Shown: positions 9,631 through 21,499, counted from the stretch's first letter. The stretch: DNA of 64,000 nucleotides from Aquatica leii (GCA_035610365.1 CM069432.1:164670035-164734034); one strand, 5' to 3'. Notes: generated from the letters alone by a model not told the origin. Numbers and translations: made by a program.

Positions 9631-12578
9631 TGTATGTGGAAAAAACTGTATCTTCTGAAATTCAATGTCAAGGATGTACATCTGTAAAGTTGTTACTTTT
9701 TCCCCTTTTTTTAAATTAATTTATATGCATACAAAATAATATACAGGCTGACTTATTATTATTTATACATAGTTGATTATTATTAGTTATGTTTATTTGT
9801 AAGATTGTTTATTTATGCGTTGACAACAGTACGTTGGTACCTATTTTGGACTGATGTATTTATTGTTTTAAAATTTTCTCGTCACTATTAACACTGTTAG
9901 CTAATATGTCGTAAATAAATATCTTTAGGCAATTTTATTTTTATTCGTTATGAATGAATTTCAATATTCTAATCAAATTGATTACGTACTTGGTGTATTA
10001 TTAGATTGATTTTAATAAATAAATGCGTTAGCAAATTAAGTAGGTTTCTACCTGCAGTTTACAAACAGTTATAATCCTTTTGTTAGTAATCCGATTGTTT
10101 AACAACGGGTGGTCGCCGGCACAGGTCCCTGGTTAATGGGTTGCCTATATTTGTACAAAATTTTAACAAAATTAATAGAACATTTTTTAATCGCTAACTC
10201 AATTAATTCGTCACCATGTAGAATGTAAAGATACATCGATGCATGTAGGTCAGTAAAATACATGTATGTAACGGGGTAAAAGAATAAAAACTTATAAAGA
10301 TAAATTCCGTTGGCAATATCAATTAAAACTTATGTTTTATTTGTAACGTGATATTATTCATATTTATTAAAAAAAAAAACTTTTCGCGATTTAGCCCGTT
10401 GGAGAAAAGATTGTTTTAAATAATACTTAAATTACTTTTTTAATCATACTGCTACAAAGTGAGATATCTTGATTAGCGTTTCACTATTCTATGGTGCAAG
10501 ACGTCCTAACTAAATACAACCCTTAAACATTGTAATTATTCGTATATATGTTTTAAAGTTCTCGATATTGCAACAATTACCTGATTAAAATTTTAAATGT
10601 AAAACTAATTATAGTATTTAGTTCAAAAAACGATTATTAAAAATGGTTGACTCATCAGGTTATGTAATAAATGAAATAATAAATTATCCTACGTGGTTTT
10701 TTAATCATTGTTTATAAGAATGCATGTTGTTGACTTTGAATTCATAAGACTTAATTTTTTTTTGTTATTATAAATATTATAATAGATTGTACATTGTACA
10801 AGAATTATGAGAAACGATAGCAAACATTAACTATTTACAAAATTTGAAACACTTTTAGTGTACGATTATAAATGTAACTAAAGTACAATTAATCTAATTA
10901 AATAATAAATTAATTTATATATGACTATTGCTGAAAATTAAAAAACACTGTCCACGGATAAGATTCACTTTTATTTATTTACACTGACATTGCGTTAAAT
11001 ACTTCAATAGCAACTTATTTATTTAGACCGTTAAATTCTTATTAAGTTTTAAGACTAAACTCTAACTTATTTCGGATACCGGATATTTCGAAGGTTTGAG
11101 ACGTTTTAGTAGCATGTGTCGTTTGTAATAATAATTAGTTTATAACAATTAAAATTGGGTAAATTTGTTATTTTATTGTAAAAATAATGCATTATTAATC
11201 AATTTATTAAAAGTAAACATTCCAACTAATTTACATCAAAACAAAACTTAAATGGCTTGTAAAAATAATTTACTTAGTGATTACGAACTTATTATTAGCG
11301 TCAACTTAAATATTTCGGTTACGTTATTGACACTTTTGATACTGTCCTAACTTTAAGTATTAAACATTATTTACAGAGATATATTTTACATATCTGCATA
11401 TATTGTACTGCATTTATTAATTATCAATCTATGTAGAGTTAAGTTATGTTTGATGTATATAAAATTGTAACATTTTTATACTGCATATAAAATATGCATA
11501 TGTTTATATTGCATAATTCTTATAGCATATGCATTATTATTATATATCAACAAACATTTTTAAACGTTTTGCTAATTTTTTTTTAACTACCAAATCATTA
11601 CTTTAATTATATCCTTAACACTTTAAAATATTATTGAATTTGATAAGTGCAATACGTACCTAAATTTAAGTTATACATTTTTACATTATAAATTTTAAAA
11701 ATTCTTAATAATTACGTATATATTTAAACAAAATAATTTTTTAAACTTAGTATTAAAATGTTACAAACCAAAATCTTAATTTGATGAAGTAAAAAGTTAG
11801 TTATTTTGAAATAACCAATTTATATAACTATAACATTTTTTTTACTTTTGCATTATAATGCATTAAATAACTTTTACATTACACACAGTTTTATTTTTTG
11901 TAAAGCATTAATTTTATAAACATGTTTTTATTTTATTAATAATGTAGTTCAAAGTCATTTGTTACTAAAACTCGTAATTTTTACTCAACACGCAATAGTG
12001 CATTTACAACCATTATGTGCTTTACCAAAGTTATTGTTAATCAAAAAACTTTTTATTAATAAAATTATTTTTCAATGTTAGATATACTTATATATACTTT
12101 ATTTTTAAAAACATTATATTAAAGGAACTTGTTAAAAAAAGATACTTTTTAAATAATAGCAAAGTGCGTGCTAGTTTATTCAATACGTATTATGAAAGCC
12201 CGAATTAAATTAACACGCAACAACAAAAGTTTAGGGGTGGCTTTTTGATATATTCAAATACTAGTTATCACTTTGTTAATTTGTTTGCCGCATATCTATT
12301 ACGATAATTAATAGACATTAATAATAAGAATTTACAAAATTGGTTGCTTTTAATTAATTTTCTTTATTCTATATTAGCAAAATTTATTTTAATTTCTTAA
12401 TCAACATAATTGTCAATTTTTTAGGATTTTTGTTTTTAATATTTTGAATATAATTAGTTTATTTTTCTTTGTTCGATAAGAATGTACGATTTGTTTTCTT
12501 ATCAGAAAAATAAATAAAATGTTAAACGTTGAACTTAAATTGAAATTTATTTGACAAATAAACTTCGCGTCTACAATC
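9631..12578. other. AT-rich stretch, nothing recognised
   Basis: About 3 kb of strongly AT-rich sequence with no open frame of note and no recognisable domain, repeat array or RNA gene. The first 300 bp are the 3' flank of the Mutator/YqaJ pseudogene and contain AATAAA-like words (for example near 9914), as does any AT-rich DNA. Confidence 0.6.
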
Positions 12579-12620
12579 AAAGTTATTATAGCATCCATTT
12601 GGGTGCTATAATATAACTTT
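12579..12620. repeat. imperfect palindrome / hairpin
   Basis: ATTATAGCATCC at 12585-12596 faces GGGTGCTATAAT at 12601-12612 across a 4-bp loop, with one G-T pair; outer bases AAAGTTA and TAACTTT extend the stem. A third copy, CATTATAGCACCCCAACTTT, follows at 12632-12651 in the orientation of the left arm. Possibly a remnant of nested inverted-repeat ends. Confidence 0.7.
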
Positions 12621-12651
12621 TATTTTTTTTTCATTATAGCACCCCAACTTT

Positions 12652-13164
12652 AATTACTCAAGGTTGGTCACATGGTTAAAATTGATATATATGTCAAATA
12701 TTGAACAAAATTTATTTAATTTTTTCATTGCAATTTCCATAGTTCATTTTTGTTAAATTAGTAAGATTAGTAAATTCTACACATACTTCTATATATTAGA
12801 TTTTAAGAATTTGTTTTGAATTTCGATTTTGCGCGCAATGGTAGAGGTCAGATGACGTTCATGATCATACGTGATTATAAATTATGATAAATTATAACCT
12901 CTGATTATGACGCCGTTTGTATGTTTTGAATTAGTAGGAATTAAATTGCTTATAGTATTTTGCGCAATTTCTCGAATTTCTGGTGGAGTACAAGATAATT
13001 TTTCGTACGTCTTTTTTAATTAATTTAAAACAAATGCATAACTACTAATAAACATATTCGAATTTTAAGTGTTGAATGTCAGTGTAGCCAGTTGTTAAAA
13101 ATTTAGAATACATTATAATTACAAATTTTTATTTAAGAATTGAATTAAAGTCGCAAAATATAAA
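12652..13164. other. AT-rich stretch, nothing recognised
   Basis: No open frame or repeat that I can support between the two palindromes. Confidence 0.5.
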
Positions 13165-13305
13165 AAATAGTATAAAAAACTCGTTCATAAGTCATTTTAT
13201 CGCATTTGACCATTAAAACACTCGCCGCAAGCGGCTCGTGTTTTAAACTTGGTCGCGTGCGATAAAATTCGACTTATGAAACTTGTTGTTTAATATACTA
13301 TTTAC
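13165..13305. repeat. 140-bp imperfect palindrome (foldback/MITE-like)
   Basis: The left arm (AATAGTATA..., TTCATAAGTC, ATTTTATCGCA, TAAAACAC, GCCGC) is mirrored by the right arm (GCGGC, GTGTTTTAAA, GCGATAAAATT, GACTTATGAA, TATACTATT). The centre is GCCGCAAGCGGC at 13222-13233. Arms of about 68 bp pair with a few mismatches and small offsets. Long terminal-inverted-repeat elements with no spacer look like this. No convincing target duplication was found. Confidence 0.8.
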
Positions 13306-14190
13306 GTATTATTACTTAGTTTATAATAAATGTAGCAAACACACATTATGCGTATTATTGTTTTTCAATGTAAGTATGTAAACAACATACGATTTATCTT
13401 GTGTTTTTACATCTAATGATAGCGTTGCATCGTTTAGAAAATTCTGACAATTTCTTCACGTCAAACACTCTAGACCTGACTTTTGCACCTTTTTAAAATG
13501 TTATCAGACGTATCATAAGATGTACATACTAAAACCATTATTTCGTATTTTTATCAGAAATAAGTCTTTGATATATTAACTAATTTTATTCACAACGGTT
13601 CACAGAGAGAAATGCTGTATCACAATTTTGCACAAGATTTTGCATAACTGTATTGTTGATGATATTACTACAATTGTTTATATTTATACCATAGGCTTGC
13701 ACGCTTTTATTTAATACGTTTGGATAAATAGGTTATGAGATTTTATTTGACAAATTGTTTGAAAAATATTATAAACTTTAGTATGTTTTGTATTCGACAA
13801 CAATGTGCTAGTATTTTGCACAATTTTATTTTAGTTTCTCGTACAGCTATGATAATATATATTGTAATAAGATTATGCAATTCTTTTAAACTCGGAATAA
13901 AGAAAAAAATTGAACGAACTGTAGAATAGCAGTAATTTTTTATGGTGAACGTTCCCTCTAAAAAAATTAGGCGACGATGCGTTGTATGTAAAGACGCTGA
14001 TGTTGACACTTACAGAGCGCCGAAATAAACAAAGTTCCCGGAAAATATGTGAACTAACTTTAAAAATTTAAAGCGTTAAATGTTTCAACCAATCACAATT
14101 AGCAAGTACCGTCCGCTTAAAAAAATTTCTACCATCAAAATTCGTTGATTGCGTTGGGTTTGTTTACATCTTTACCTCCTGTTTTCTGAA
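13306..14190. other. AT-rich stretch, short open frames only
   Basis: Contains a few 60-90 codon frames on both strands without recognised domains. At 13941-14027 a short frame, MVNVPSKKIRRRCVVCKD and following, has a CxxC pair and basic residues reminiscent of a small zinc finger, but it is too short to call. Confidence 0.4.
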
Positions 14191-14630
14191 AAATTCGTAG
14201 TTATTCAGTTAGTTTTTGTCAAGACTTTTTGAAACGCTGTTATTTGAACAAGGTAAGTGTATTTATAACATTTTTTAAGTGTAACCTTTATAGCTTAACC
14301 TCATTCATTACTTTAAATTCTGTATTTAATTCCTGCGTTAATTCTACGAACAACAGTTAATTTCTGATGGAGATTTTTACATTACTTACTTTCTGTATTG
14401 TTTCAGCTGTTACTTATCAACATGAAATCTAAATTGAAGAAAACCATTCGTTTCGAAGCAAGAAACATTATTAAAAATGTTGTGAAGTTTTTCGATAAAT
14501 ACTCCCTTTAGAGAAGGCAACCAAACTAGCTGCTGTAGCAACGGGCAAATCAACCACATTTATAAAAGTGAATCGACAACAAGAAGTAATGGAATTTTAA
14601 GATATCCCTCAAAGAAAAAAAATAAGTATA
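14191..14630 (+). pseudogene. HTH transposase N-terminus, copy 1, with 5'-UTR intron
   Basis: A TCAGTTAG initiator-like word near 14206 is followed by an apparent leader exon, a 5' splice site (CAAG/GTAAGTG, intron from 14253), a 3' splice site (TGTTTCAG, ending 14406) and an ATG at 14422. The frame reads KKTIRFEARNIIKNVVKFFD, stops at 14509-14511, and continues in another frame (14508-14600) as LEKATKLAAVATGKSTTFIK; a third frame gives PSKKKNK. It is homologous to the proteins at 29398 and 51750, whose helix-turn-helix regions resemble those of Tc1/IS630-type transposases. A deletion/frameshift removed the codons between FFDKYS and LEKAT. There is no catalytic DDE domain downstream. Confidence 0.75.
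14253..14406 (+). other. putative 5'-UTR intron of HTH copy 1
   Basis: Begins GTAAGTGTAT, ends TTGTTTCAG, and is 154 bp long. It lies between a leader and the ATG at 14422. Copy 2 has a corresponding GTATGT...AAG interval at 29327-29385, so the intron position is shared within the family. Confidence 0.6.
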
Positions 14631-16249
14631 TAAAATAAGTATACCATTTAAATATAAATAAATAATGCTCTTAAGATTTGCAATGTTTTATTGACAATTT
14701 ACCCAATATATGTTACTTTTAAGTAAATAACATTTAACCAAGATGCATAAAGTTTTACAATAAAAAGCTATACGAAATAATAATAACTTGCACAATATTG
14801 TGCAAAATTAACTAATGAGAATATGTATCTAGATAATCTAACGCTATTAGACATTTAATATACCATTGGGTAAAAATGCTTCAAGCATAGTTTTAAAAAA
14901 AGTATGATAACATTGTGTAAAACTTTACTATCCATTTTAGAGCATTTTTTAAACAAATTTTGATATGGTGCGATCAATTTAAAATGTAAAAATTGCTTAT
15001 GTGTAATGAAAAAAAAACTGTACAATTTAATCTGCACAAATGAATGCAATAAAACTGCACAAATCGGTCTTGTCACTTTTTCAGGTCCAATTTGTATAAT
15101 TTCTATTAACAATTGTACATAAAATATAGATTTCTTCCTGCGTTTAAATTTATAAATCAATTTTTGCTTATAATGTAAATAATTTATAATGTTACATTAT
15201 TTTAGTATTAGTAATTTAAATTTTAGTGAAAATTTTATATTATTAGTACCACTTTTTTAAAATTTTGTTTAAATTTTAAAAAGAGTTTCTTGTTTTGTGT
15301 AGTGAAATAAATGTATGTTATGTTTTTTATGTGTTGTTTCTTGCCATCACCGCTTACCATTCTATATATTAATTAAATTCATATGCATAATCGTACACTA
15401 TTAATTTCGAAGTTTACATTACTTCCAAAGTAGAATTCGCAAAAAAATATTGTGTAGTTGGATAAGGTTTGATTCAGGTTTGAAGTCAAACAGGTGAACA
15501 GGTGATTGTTTAAGCAACGTGGTGTAGATCCAATAAATAAAGTCCACAAGAAAAGGGTTAATATATTATCCTAAAAACGTTTCTTTTAAAACGTTTAACG
15601 TTATAATAATATTTGTAAGTGACAATATAAAAAAGCCAAATATATCCGCTGCCAATCCGATTCTATGACATCAAGAACATACAATTCTTGAAGGGAAACG
15701 CAATAGATTTTTACAACGTCTGTTAAAAAACAATCGTGTGACGCTTTGTTCTATTTATTATGAAATTGTTAGCAAGATAATATTCTATTCGCGTTAATTC
15801 TTTGACGGTACGTAAACGTTCGATAAACAAAAATTAAAACTAATATACATTTCTTAACTGAATTTGATTTGCAGTTGATGTAACTAATGACTTTCTTGAA
15901 AGTAGTATGAATTAATTATACTGCCTGGTCTTGACTTATGATGATAATGTTTATCCGGGCGCGGATTTCGATTTGTTTACCTTTGGCTTGACAAACTGGT
16001 ATGCTATCCTTTATTCCAACTGAGTTAGATCCGTTTCCTAAATCAATACTTACATAAGTATTTTTTTTGTTACGATAAATGCGTATTCTACGTGTAACTA
16101 TTATTTATAAATTATAAATAAGTATAAGTATTTCTGAAATTATTGCAACGGCTTATGATTTAACTTTTGTATGTAGGTTTAAGGTTGTGTGCAAAGTAGG
16201 TATGCATAGTATTGTAAAGATACGAGGTTGTTCTGTGCAGTTTTTTTAA
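14631..16249. other. AT-rich stretch, nothing recognised
   Basis: No convincing gene. A 101-codon frame on the minus strand (14855-15160) has no recognised motif and biased composition. Confidence 0.5.
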
Positions 16250-16295
16250 CAAAAAAAACTGTTTTTGTTTTGAAACAAAAAAACAGTTTTGCGGG
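16250..16295. repeat. A/T-rich hairpin
   Basis: AAAACTGTTTTTGTTTT faces AAACAAAAAAACAGTTTT across a GA-centred loop, and an additional GCAGTTTTTTT lies just upstream. Low-complexity stem of about 17 bp; function unknown. Confidence 0.6.
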
Positions 16296-16632
16296 TTTTT
16301 TTTCTACCGGCAGGACGTTGTGTAACATCCTCATAAACTGTTGCATGACAAAAGTAATTTTATTTACATAATGACAGTCATTAGGATATTAATGCCATAA
16401 CAAAATTAAAATACAAAAAAATTGTAAATTATTAGTAAAATATTATTGCACATTGCACGTGCGATAAGGGATGTACATGCATTACTGGTTTTTAGAAGTA
16501 GCCTTCAGATGCTTGCGGTAAAAATTGTGGACATATTTTTAATTGTAATATATAAAAATAACTTATTCTAATTCATTTCAAGAATATTTTTGCACACTTT
16601 CTTGTATGATTATAAACGACTTTTGGCTTAGA

Positions 16633-16815
16633 CACCCAGACTTTTTAGGCTTGGTCCTAATCTCTCCTTGAAAGCCAAAACAAGAAGTAGAACTTGGCTA
16701 TTGTTGTATTGTCGTTTGTGAACCCAAACAAACTGAGGTTTTGCAAGACATTGCAGCTTGCATCTACAGAGTGGTAACTGTCACTAACTAGGACCAAGCC
16801 TAAAAAGTCTGGGTG
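16633..16815. mobile_element. 183-bp MITE with perfect 27-bp terminal inverted repeats
   Basis: CACCCAGACTTTTTAGGCTT at 16633 and onward (27 bp in all, to 16659) is perfectly inverted at 16789-16815. The interior has no coding capacity. TTA occurs two bases outside the left end and one base outside the right end, which would fit a 3-bp TTA duplication as in PIF/Harbinger elements, but the boundaries do not align exactly, so the superfamily is only a suggestion. The perfect repeats indicate a recent insertion. Confidence 0.8.
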
Positions 16816-17590
16816 CTTAACTACTACTACTAATCACAAACAAAATAACCGCGAAAGCTTAAGATTTTACACTTTCTGATAACTGACATGTTTTCTTTTA
16901 TTAATATTAATTTTAAAATTTGGTTTGTTTATTAATTGTATTTGGTCTAAATTTTAAGTATATAAAATAAAAAGCCATAGCTTTTTACATAAAAAAGTTT
17001 TGTCTAAATTATAATATTTTATCAACATAAACGGTAAACCGAAACCGTGTATTGGTTGTATTTGATAAATTAGCGTTTTATTACTCAAAACACGCACAAA
17101 TCACTTGCTCGCCGTGTATATCTGACTATCTGTTTGACACGTTTTAATGTTGGTCAAGTTATTTTATAAACACTCAAGATAATTATTATTTTCTAAATAG
17201 TAGTAAATAAAATTTTGTATATATTACACTTGTGATAAATACATCACACTTTACGTTTATCATATTTTACTTTAAAATTTATTTTGTATAAAGCAGTTGT
17301 ATTTAAGAAACAGTAGATGGAATATATACCAAATAACTAATAAGTGTTTCATATTAAATAAATAACGTGTCAGAATTGGCATCATTATACAGAGACCTCT
17401 TATCATTGACTCATCTTCTATTAACTTTTAAATAGTTTGACAAAATAGTCTAATAGATCGTTTAATCTCTATTATATATCATTCTTACATAGAAACTCTT
17501 CTCTGTGCATCATTTAAATTGATGGGCTTAGATGGTCGTGTTCATTAATAGATTAATGCTAGTTAGTATTTGTATTTTGAAAGCGGTTGA
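16816..17590. other. AT-rich stretch, nothing recognised
   Basis: No coding frame or repeat that I can support; it ends at the less AT-rich leader of the LINE remnant. Confidence 0.5.
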
Positions 17591-17752
17591 GTAAGGACGT
17601 GGTTATTATTTTTATTGCGGAGTTCAGATAAAGCGTGCGTTTTTGTTATCAGTACATTACAGAATTTTATTTTTATTTATTCATAGACATTTTTATTTTG
17701 TTTTTTTTTAATATTTGTGTCTTGTTTTAATTAAACATAATTAGTAATAATC

Positions 17753-18450
17753 ATGTCAGAATCTGAAAGAAATTATGCAAGAAGCTTTTGCAAGGAGTAA
17801 GCAAACAAAAAGAAGCTCAAGAAAGGAGGAGAGTGATAAGGAAGAGCAAGAAGTAATGGAGGTGTGTAGGGAAATGATTAGAGAAATATCGCAGATGAGG
17901 GAAGAGAACAAAAAATTAGTATCTAATCTGGAAAAGATCGCGGAAAAGTAAAAAAAAGAAATAGAAGAGCAAAGAGAAATATGCGATATGTGGGAAAAAA
18001 AAGCATGGAAGAGAAAATAGAAAATTTGGAAAGAAAAGTAAAAGTAATGAAAACGAAAAAAAGAAGGAAGAACTTGGTTATCAGAGGAATAGAAGGTCAA
18101 GAGGGAAGTGAAGAGCGTAAAAAGCAAGTGGAAAACTTGTTTAAAAATGAAGTGGGACTGGAAAAAGATATCAAAGACGCAATTAATATAGCTAGTGGGT
18201 TAATACTGGTAAAATTAGATTCAGTAGAAGATAAAGTAGAAATATTGAAGAAAAAATGAAAGCTAAGAGGAACCAGGATATTTATAGATAAAGATATGAC
18301 TCCAATGGAAAGACAGGTACAAAAAAATATAAGAATGAAGGAAGAAGAAAAACGTAGAAAAATAGCGTTTAGTAAATTATGGGTTAAGGGTGAGGATATG
18401 CACTGGAACGTAAAAAAAAATAAATTAGACAGAAGGAGGCCAAAAAACTA
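17753..18450 (+). pseudogene. LINE N-terminal coiled-coil / RNA-binding region
   Basis: A start at 17753 (MSESERNYAR) runs into a stop after 15 codons. Another frame, 17775-17951, gives a Lys/Glu-rich coiled coil (58 codons, REMIREISQMREENKKL). 17981-18259 continues with MEEKIENLERKVKVM, RKNLVIRGIEG and KDAINIASGLILVKLD, a coiled coil followed by the RRM-like fold seen in ORF1 parts of insect LINEs. After a stop at 18257 the same frame goes on with RGTRIFIDKDMTPMERQ to about 18450. Confidence 0.75.
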
Positions 18451-18540
18451 GAAATAAAAAGGGTAAAGGATAAAAAAAGGGGACGATTAGACAAAGATAA
18501 AGGAAAACGATAAAAAGAACAAAGGAAATAGGTTTAGTTT

Positions 18541-19188
18541 ATGGGAACGTTGCAGAGGTTAAAAATAAAGGAGCTGATTTTTGGAAGTATATAGAAGGGT
18601 TTGATATGGTGGGTTTAGTAGAAACGTGGCTGGAAGGAAATATTGGGAAAGATGAAAAGTAAACTTACCAGAGGGATATAGATGGAATGTACAGTTCGCA
18701 ACAAGAAAAGAAAAAAAAAGAAAAGCGCAAGGGGGTGTAATATCAAGAGTAAGAAAAGAATGGGTAGTAGAAAAATGCGAAAATAAAATGCAAGAGCAAG
18801 GAATAGTAGTAAATCAAATATTAAGGGAAGATAAAGGTAGTCATACAGTGATAACAGTATACGGTCAAGAATTGAAACAAACAATAAAAAATTGAAACAG
18901 TTATTGATTGATTGACTATACTCAACGAAAATATGGAGGAAGGGGATAGAGGAGAATGTATATACATATATAAGTGAAACGGGAGAATCTATAATAGATT
19001 ATGTAATGGTTAGTGGAGAGGTTTCGGAGGAAATAAAAAGATTTAAAATAAGGGAAGAGATTGATTCTGACCATCAGCCATTAGAAGTAAGGCTAAAAAA
19101 TTGGAAGAGAGAAAGAAAAAAAACACAGCTTGGAGAGAGAAGAAGATATGAACAGAACAAATTATTAAAGTTTATAAGAAAAAAATAG
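18541..19188 (+). pseudogene. LINE APE-type endonuclease region, broken
   Basis: FDMVGLVETWLEGNIG near 18600-18648 corresponds to the central strand and ETW motif of the endonuclease. LPEGYRWNVQFATRK and AQGGVISRVRKEW follow near 18670-18765. A shift later, YISETGESIIDYVMVSGEV (about 18961-19020) and EIDSDHQPLEVRL (about 19057-19095) supply the conserved D-Y-V and SDH motifs at the domain end. Such domains nick target DNA for target-primed reverse transcription. Frameshifts near 18660, 18900 and 18950 inactivate it. Confidence 0.8.
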
Positions 19189-20600
19189 AGGAAGAACAAT
19201 GGTTGGAGGAAGGAGTAGTGAAAGGAGTGAAAGAATTGTTCAGTAACATGGATAAAGCAGTAGAAAGAAAAAAATACTGAAAAAAGGATAAAGAAAAGAG
19301 GTAGTGGAATTAGAAATATAGTTAAGCCAGGAAGGAGATAGGAAGAGGCAAAAGAAGGTGGAAAAAAATAGAAAAATTGATATTCAGGAATATAAAAGAT
19401 TAAAGTCGCAATATCGAAAAGAGAGTTGTAAGAGAAAAGAGGAATATAAAAAAGAGTTGAAAGAACATATAAAAATATTAGAAAATGAAGGAGACATATG
19501 GAGCTTTTTGAATAAAGAAAAAAAAATGGAAATAAAGAGGGGATACAAATTGATGTGAAAACATGGAAAAAACATTGCGTAGAGGTCTTAGAGGGGGAAG
19601 AAGAAAAGAAGGGTGAATTTGAAATATAAATGATAACAAGAGGAGGGAGCAGTACTACTATAAAAAAAGAAGAAATAGAAGAAGCATTAAGAAAAATAAA
19701 AAAAAAAAAGAAAAGCAGAAGGGGCGGATGAGACGCAAAGAGAACAATGAAAATATATAAGAGAAAGAACGAAATAAAGAACAGAGAAAATTTTAAATAA
19801 GATATGATCAGGTGATGGGTTTCCGAATGATTGGAAAAAAGCAATAATATGCCCAAAGGTATAAGTGTGGCAAATGTGAGATATAAAATTTATATGACAA
19901 TTTTGCAAAAAAGACTGGAAAGAGAAATGTGAGGAAAAAAAGATCTTACTAGACTGGCAGACAGGATTTAGAAGAGGGAGAAAGGCATTAGATAATGTAT
20001 ACATATTAAAACAGATAGTAAACAAAGAATTAGAAGTAAAAAGAGGGAAAGTTTTGGCGTTATTTCTGGATATAAAGGCAGTGTTTGATAATGTAAATAG
20101 GTGTTAATTATGGAATATACTAAGAAAGAAACAGATAGAGGAAGAACTAGTAAGGAACATAGAGAAAATACATAATGCGACAAAGTGCAAAGTAAGAATA
20201 GATGGAAAGTTAAGTGAAGCATTTTGGACAAATAAACGAATAAAGCAGAGGTGTCCGCATAGTCCTAGTTTGTTTGCTTTATATTTAGAGGATTTAGAGA
20301 AAAAGTTGATGGGCAACAAAGTGGAGGAATAGTAATGGGGGAGGGTTAAAAGTGTGGGTTTTGGCGTATGCGGATGACAGTGATTATAAGCGAAAAGAAA
20401 CTAGATGATAAAGACAGTAAAAAAGTATCTAGAAAAAAGTGTGGTAATGTGGAAAAAGCAAAGATGGTAGTGTTTCATAAAGGGATGGATGGTAAATAAA
20501 GAATGGAGTGGAAGTGGGAAGACGAAGTAATAAAAAGTGTTAATGAAGTGACGTATTTGGGTTATTGAATCAGATAAAGTGTTTTGCAAAGAAATGTAAT
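19189..20600 (+). pseudogene. LINE reverse transcriptase region, broken
   Basis: A Lys/Glu-rich linker leads to EEIEEALRKIKKKK (19670-19712), the start of the fingers. VRYKIYMTILQKRLE near 19878 matches the YKI-xxxIL-RL motif of the RT. Scattered frames give QTGFRRGRKALDNVYIL-like and FLDIKAVFDNV-like segments (19955-20100), and LAYADDSD is encoded at 20361-20384, the polymerase active-site YxDD. At least six frame changes and stops separate these pieces. The catalytic Asp pair is still encoded. Confidence 0.8.
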
Positions 20601-21240
20601 TGAATAGTAGGTCAGGTGTAGGGAGAGATGAGATATGGAATTTGGGAAGCTAATAGAAACAAGAAGATGGTTGTTTAAACAAATTAATAAAGAGTGTAAA
20701 GATGTACGGGGCGGAAATATGGGGGTGGAAGGAATGGGAGGAATTGGAAAATGTACAAGAAAAATACTGGAAATAGACGTTAGGATTAGAAGGAGAAACG
20801 TCAGGGTACATAGTAGAGGAAGAAATGAAGTTAGAAAAGATAAGAGTACAAGCGGGAAAGAGAGCAATGTGTTACGAAGAACAAATGAAAGAAAGAGAAG
20901 AATGTAAATTGCTTCAAATCTTCTGGAGACAGGTAAAGAATGAAAAAATTAAATATGGACAAGATGAAAGAAAAAAGTATTATTAAAGAGTTGGATACGC
21001 GAGAGAAAAGGTAGAGAAAATAAGGGAGACAAGAAGGGAAATAAAAGATGAGATAATAAGAAGAGATAAGGATATACAGATACAAGAAACAAGAGCAAAA
21101 ATACAAAAGGGAAAATATAATGAGAGATATACAAATATAGTAATAGATAATATTCCAAGGTACATAAAGGGCAAAAAAAGCTTAAGATTAAAAAGAAACG
21201 TCAAACATTGTATATTTTTCAAAGTTTGTAAGTTTTATAA
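20601..21240 (+). pseudogene. LINE C-terminal region, broken
   Basis: Highly charged, purine-rich sequence with short frames. EEWEELENVQEKYW-like and REETSGYIVEEEMKLEKIRV-like segments (20715-20840) resemble the region downstream of RT in this LINE type. The end of the element is unclear; the purine-rich composition stops near 21240. Confidence 0.55.
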
Positions 21241-21499
21241 ATTTTGTGAAAAGTGTAAATATGGAACGCGGTTCAAAACCCGAAAATAATTGTTTGCATT
21301 AATTCTGACTTATTGAAATAACAATAATAAAATATTGCACTATCAAAATCAGTATTAAGACTATAACTATAAGACTATATTATAACATTTTCTTAACAAC
21401 GTTAGCTAATTTACCGTTTAATAACCAATTTAATGTTTATTGGACAACGTTTAAAAAAATATAAACAAGCGCATGGTAGATGGACGGCAGTAAATGATG

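Larger units (their letters stand above)
17591..21240 (+). mobile_element. decayed LINE (APE-type non-LTR retrotransposon)
   Basis: A GA-rich plus strand encodes, in order and in many frames, a coiled-coil ORF1-like region, an APE endonuclease, a reverse transcriptase with YADD (20367-20378) and a charged C-terminal region. All parts are interrupted by frameshifts and stops, so the copy is old. Composition is so purine-rich that the minus strand gives many Phe/Leu-rich open frames (for example 19074-19856), which are artefacts. The boundaries are approximate: the 5' end is guessed from the composition change and no poly-A tail or target duplication was identified. Similar elements are common in insect genomes; I cannot assign the clade. 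Confidence 0.85.

Noticed and set aside
13941..14027. Short frame with RRRCVVCKDADVD resembling a THAP or small zinc finger
   Set aside because: Only one CxxC pair and 29 codons; the His/Cys partners are not visible.
19074..19856. 260-codon Phe/Leu-rich minus-strand frame that looks like a membrane protein
   Set aside because: It is the antisense of the purine-rich LINE; the plus strand carries endonuclease and RT motifs in order. The same holds for the other minus-strand frames between 17756 and 21222.
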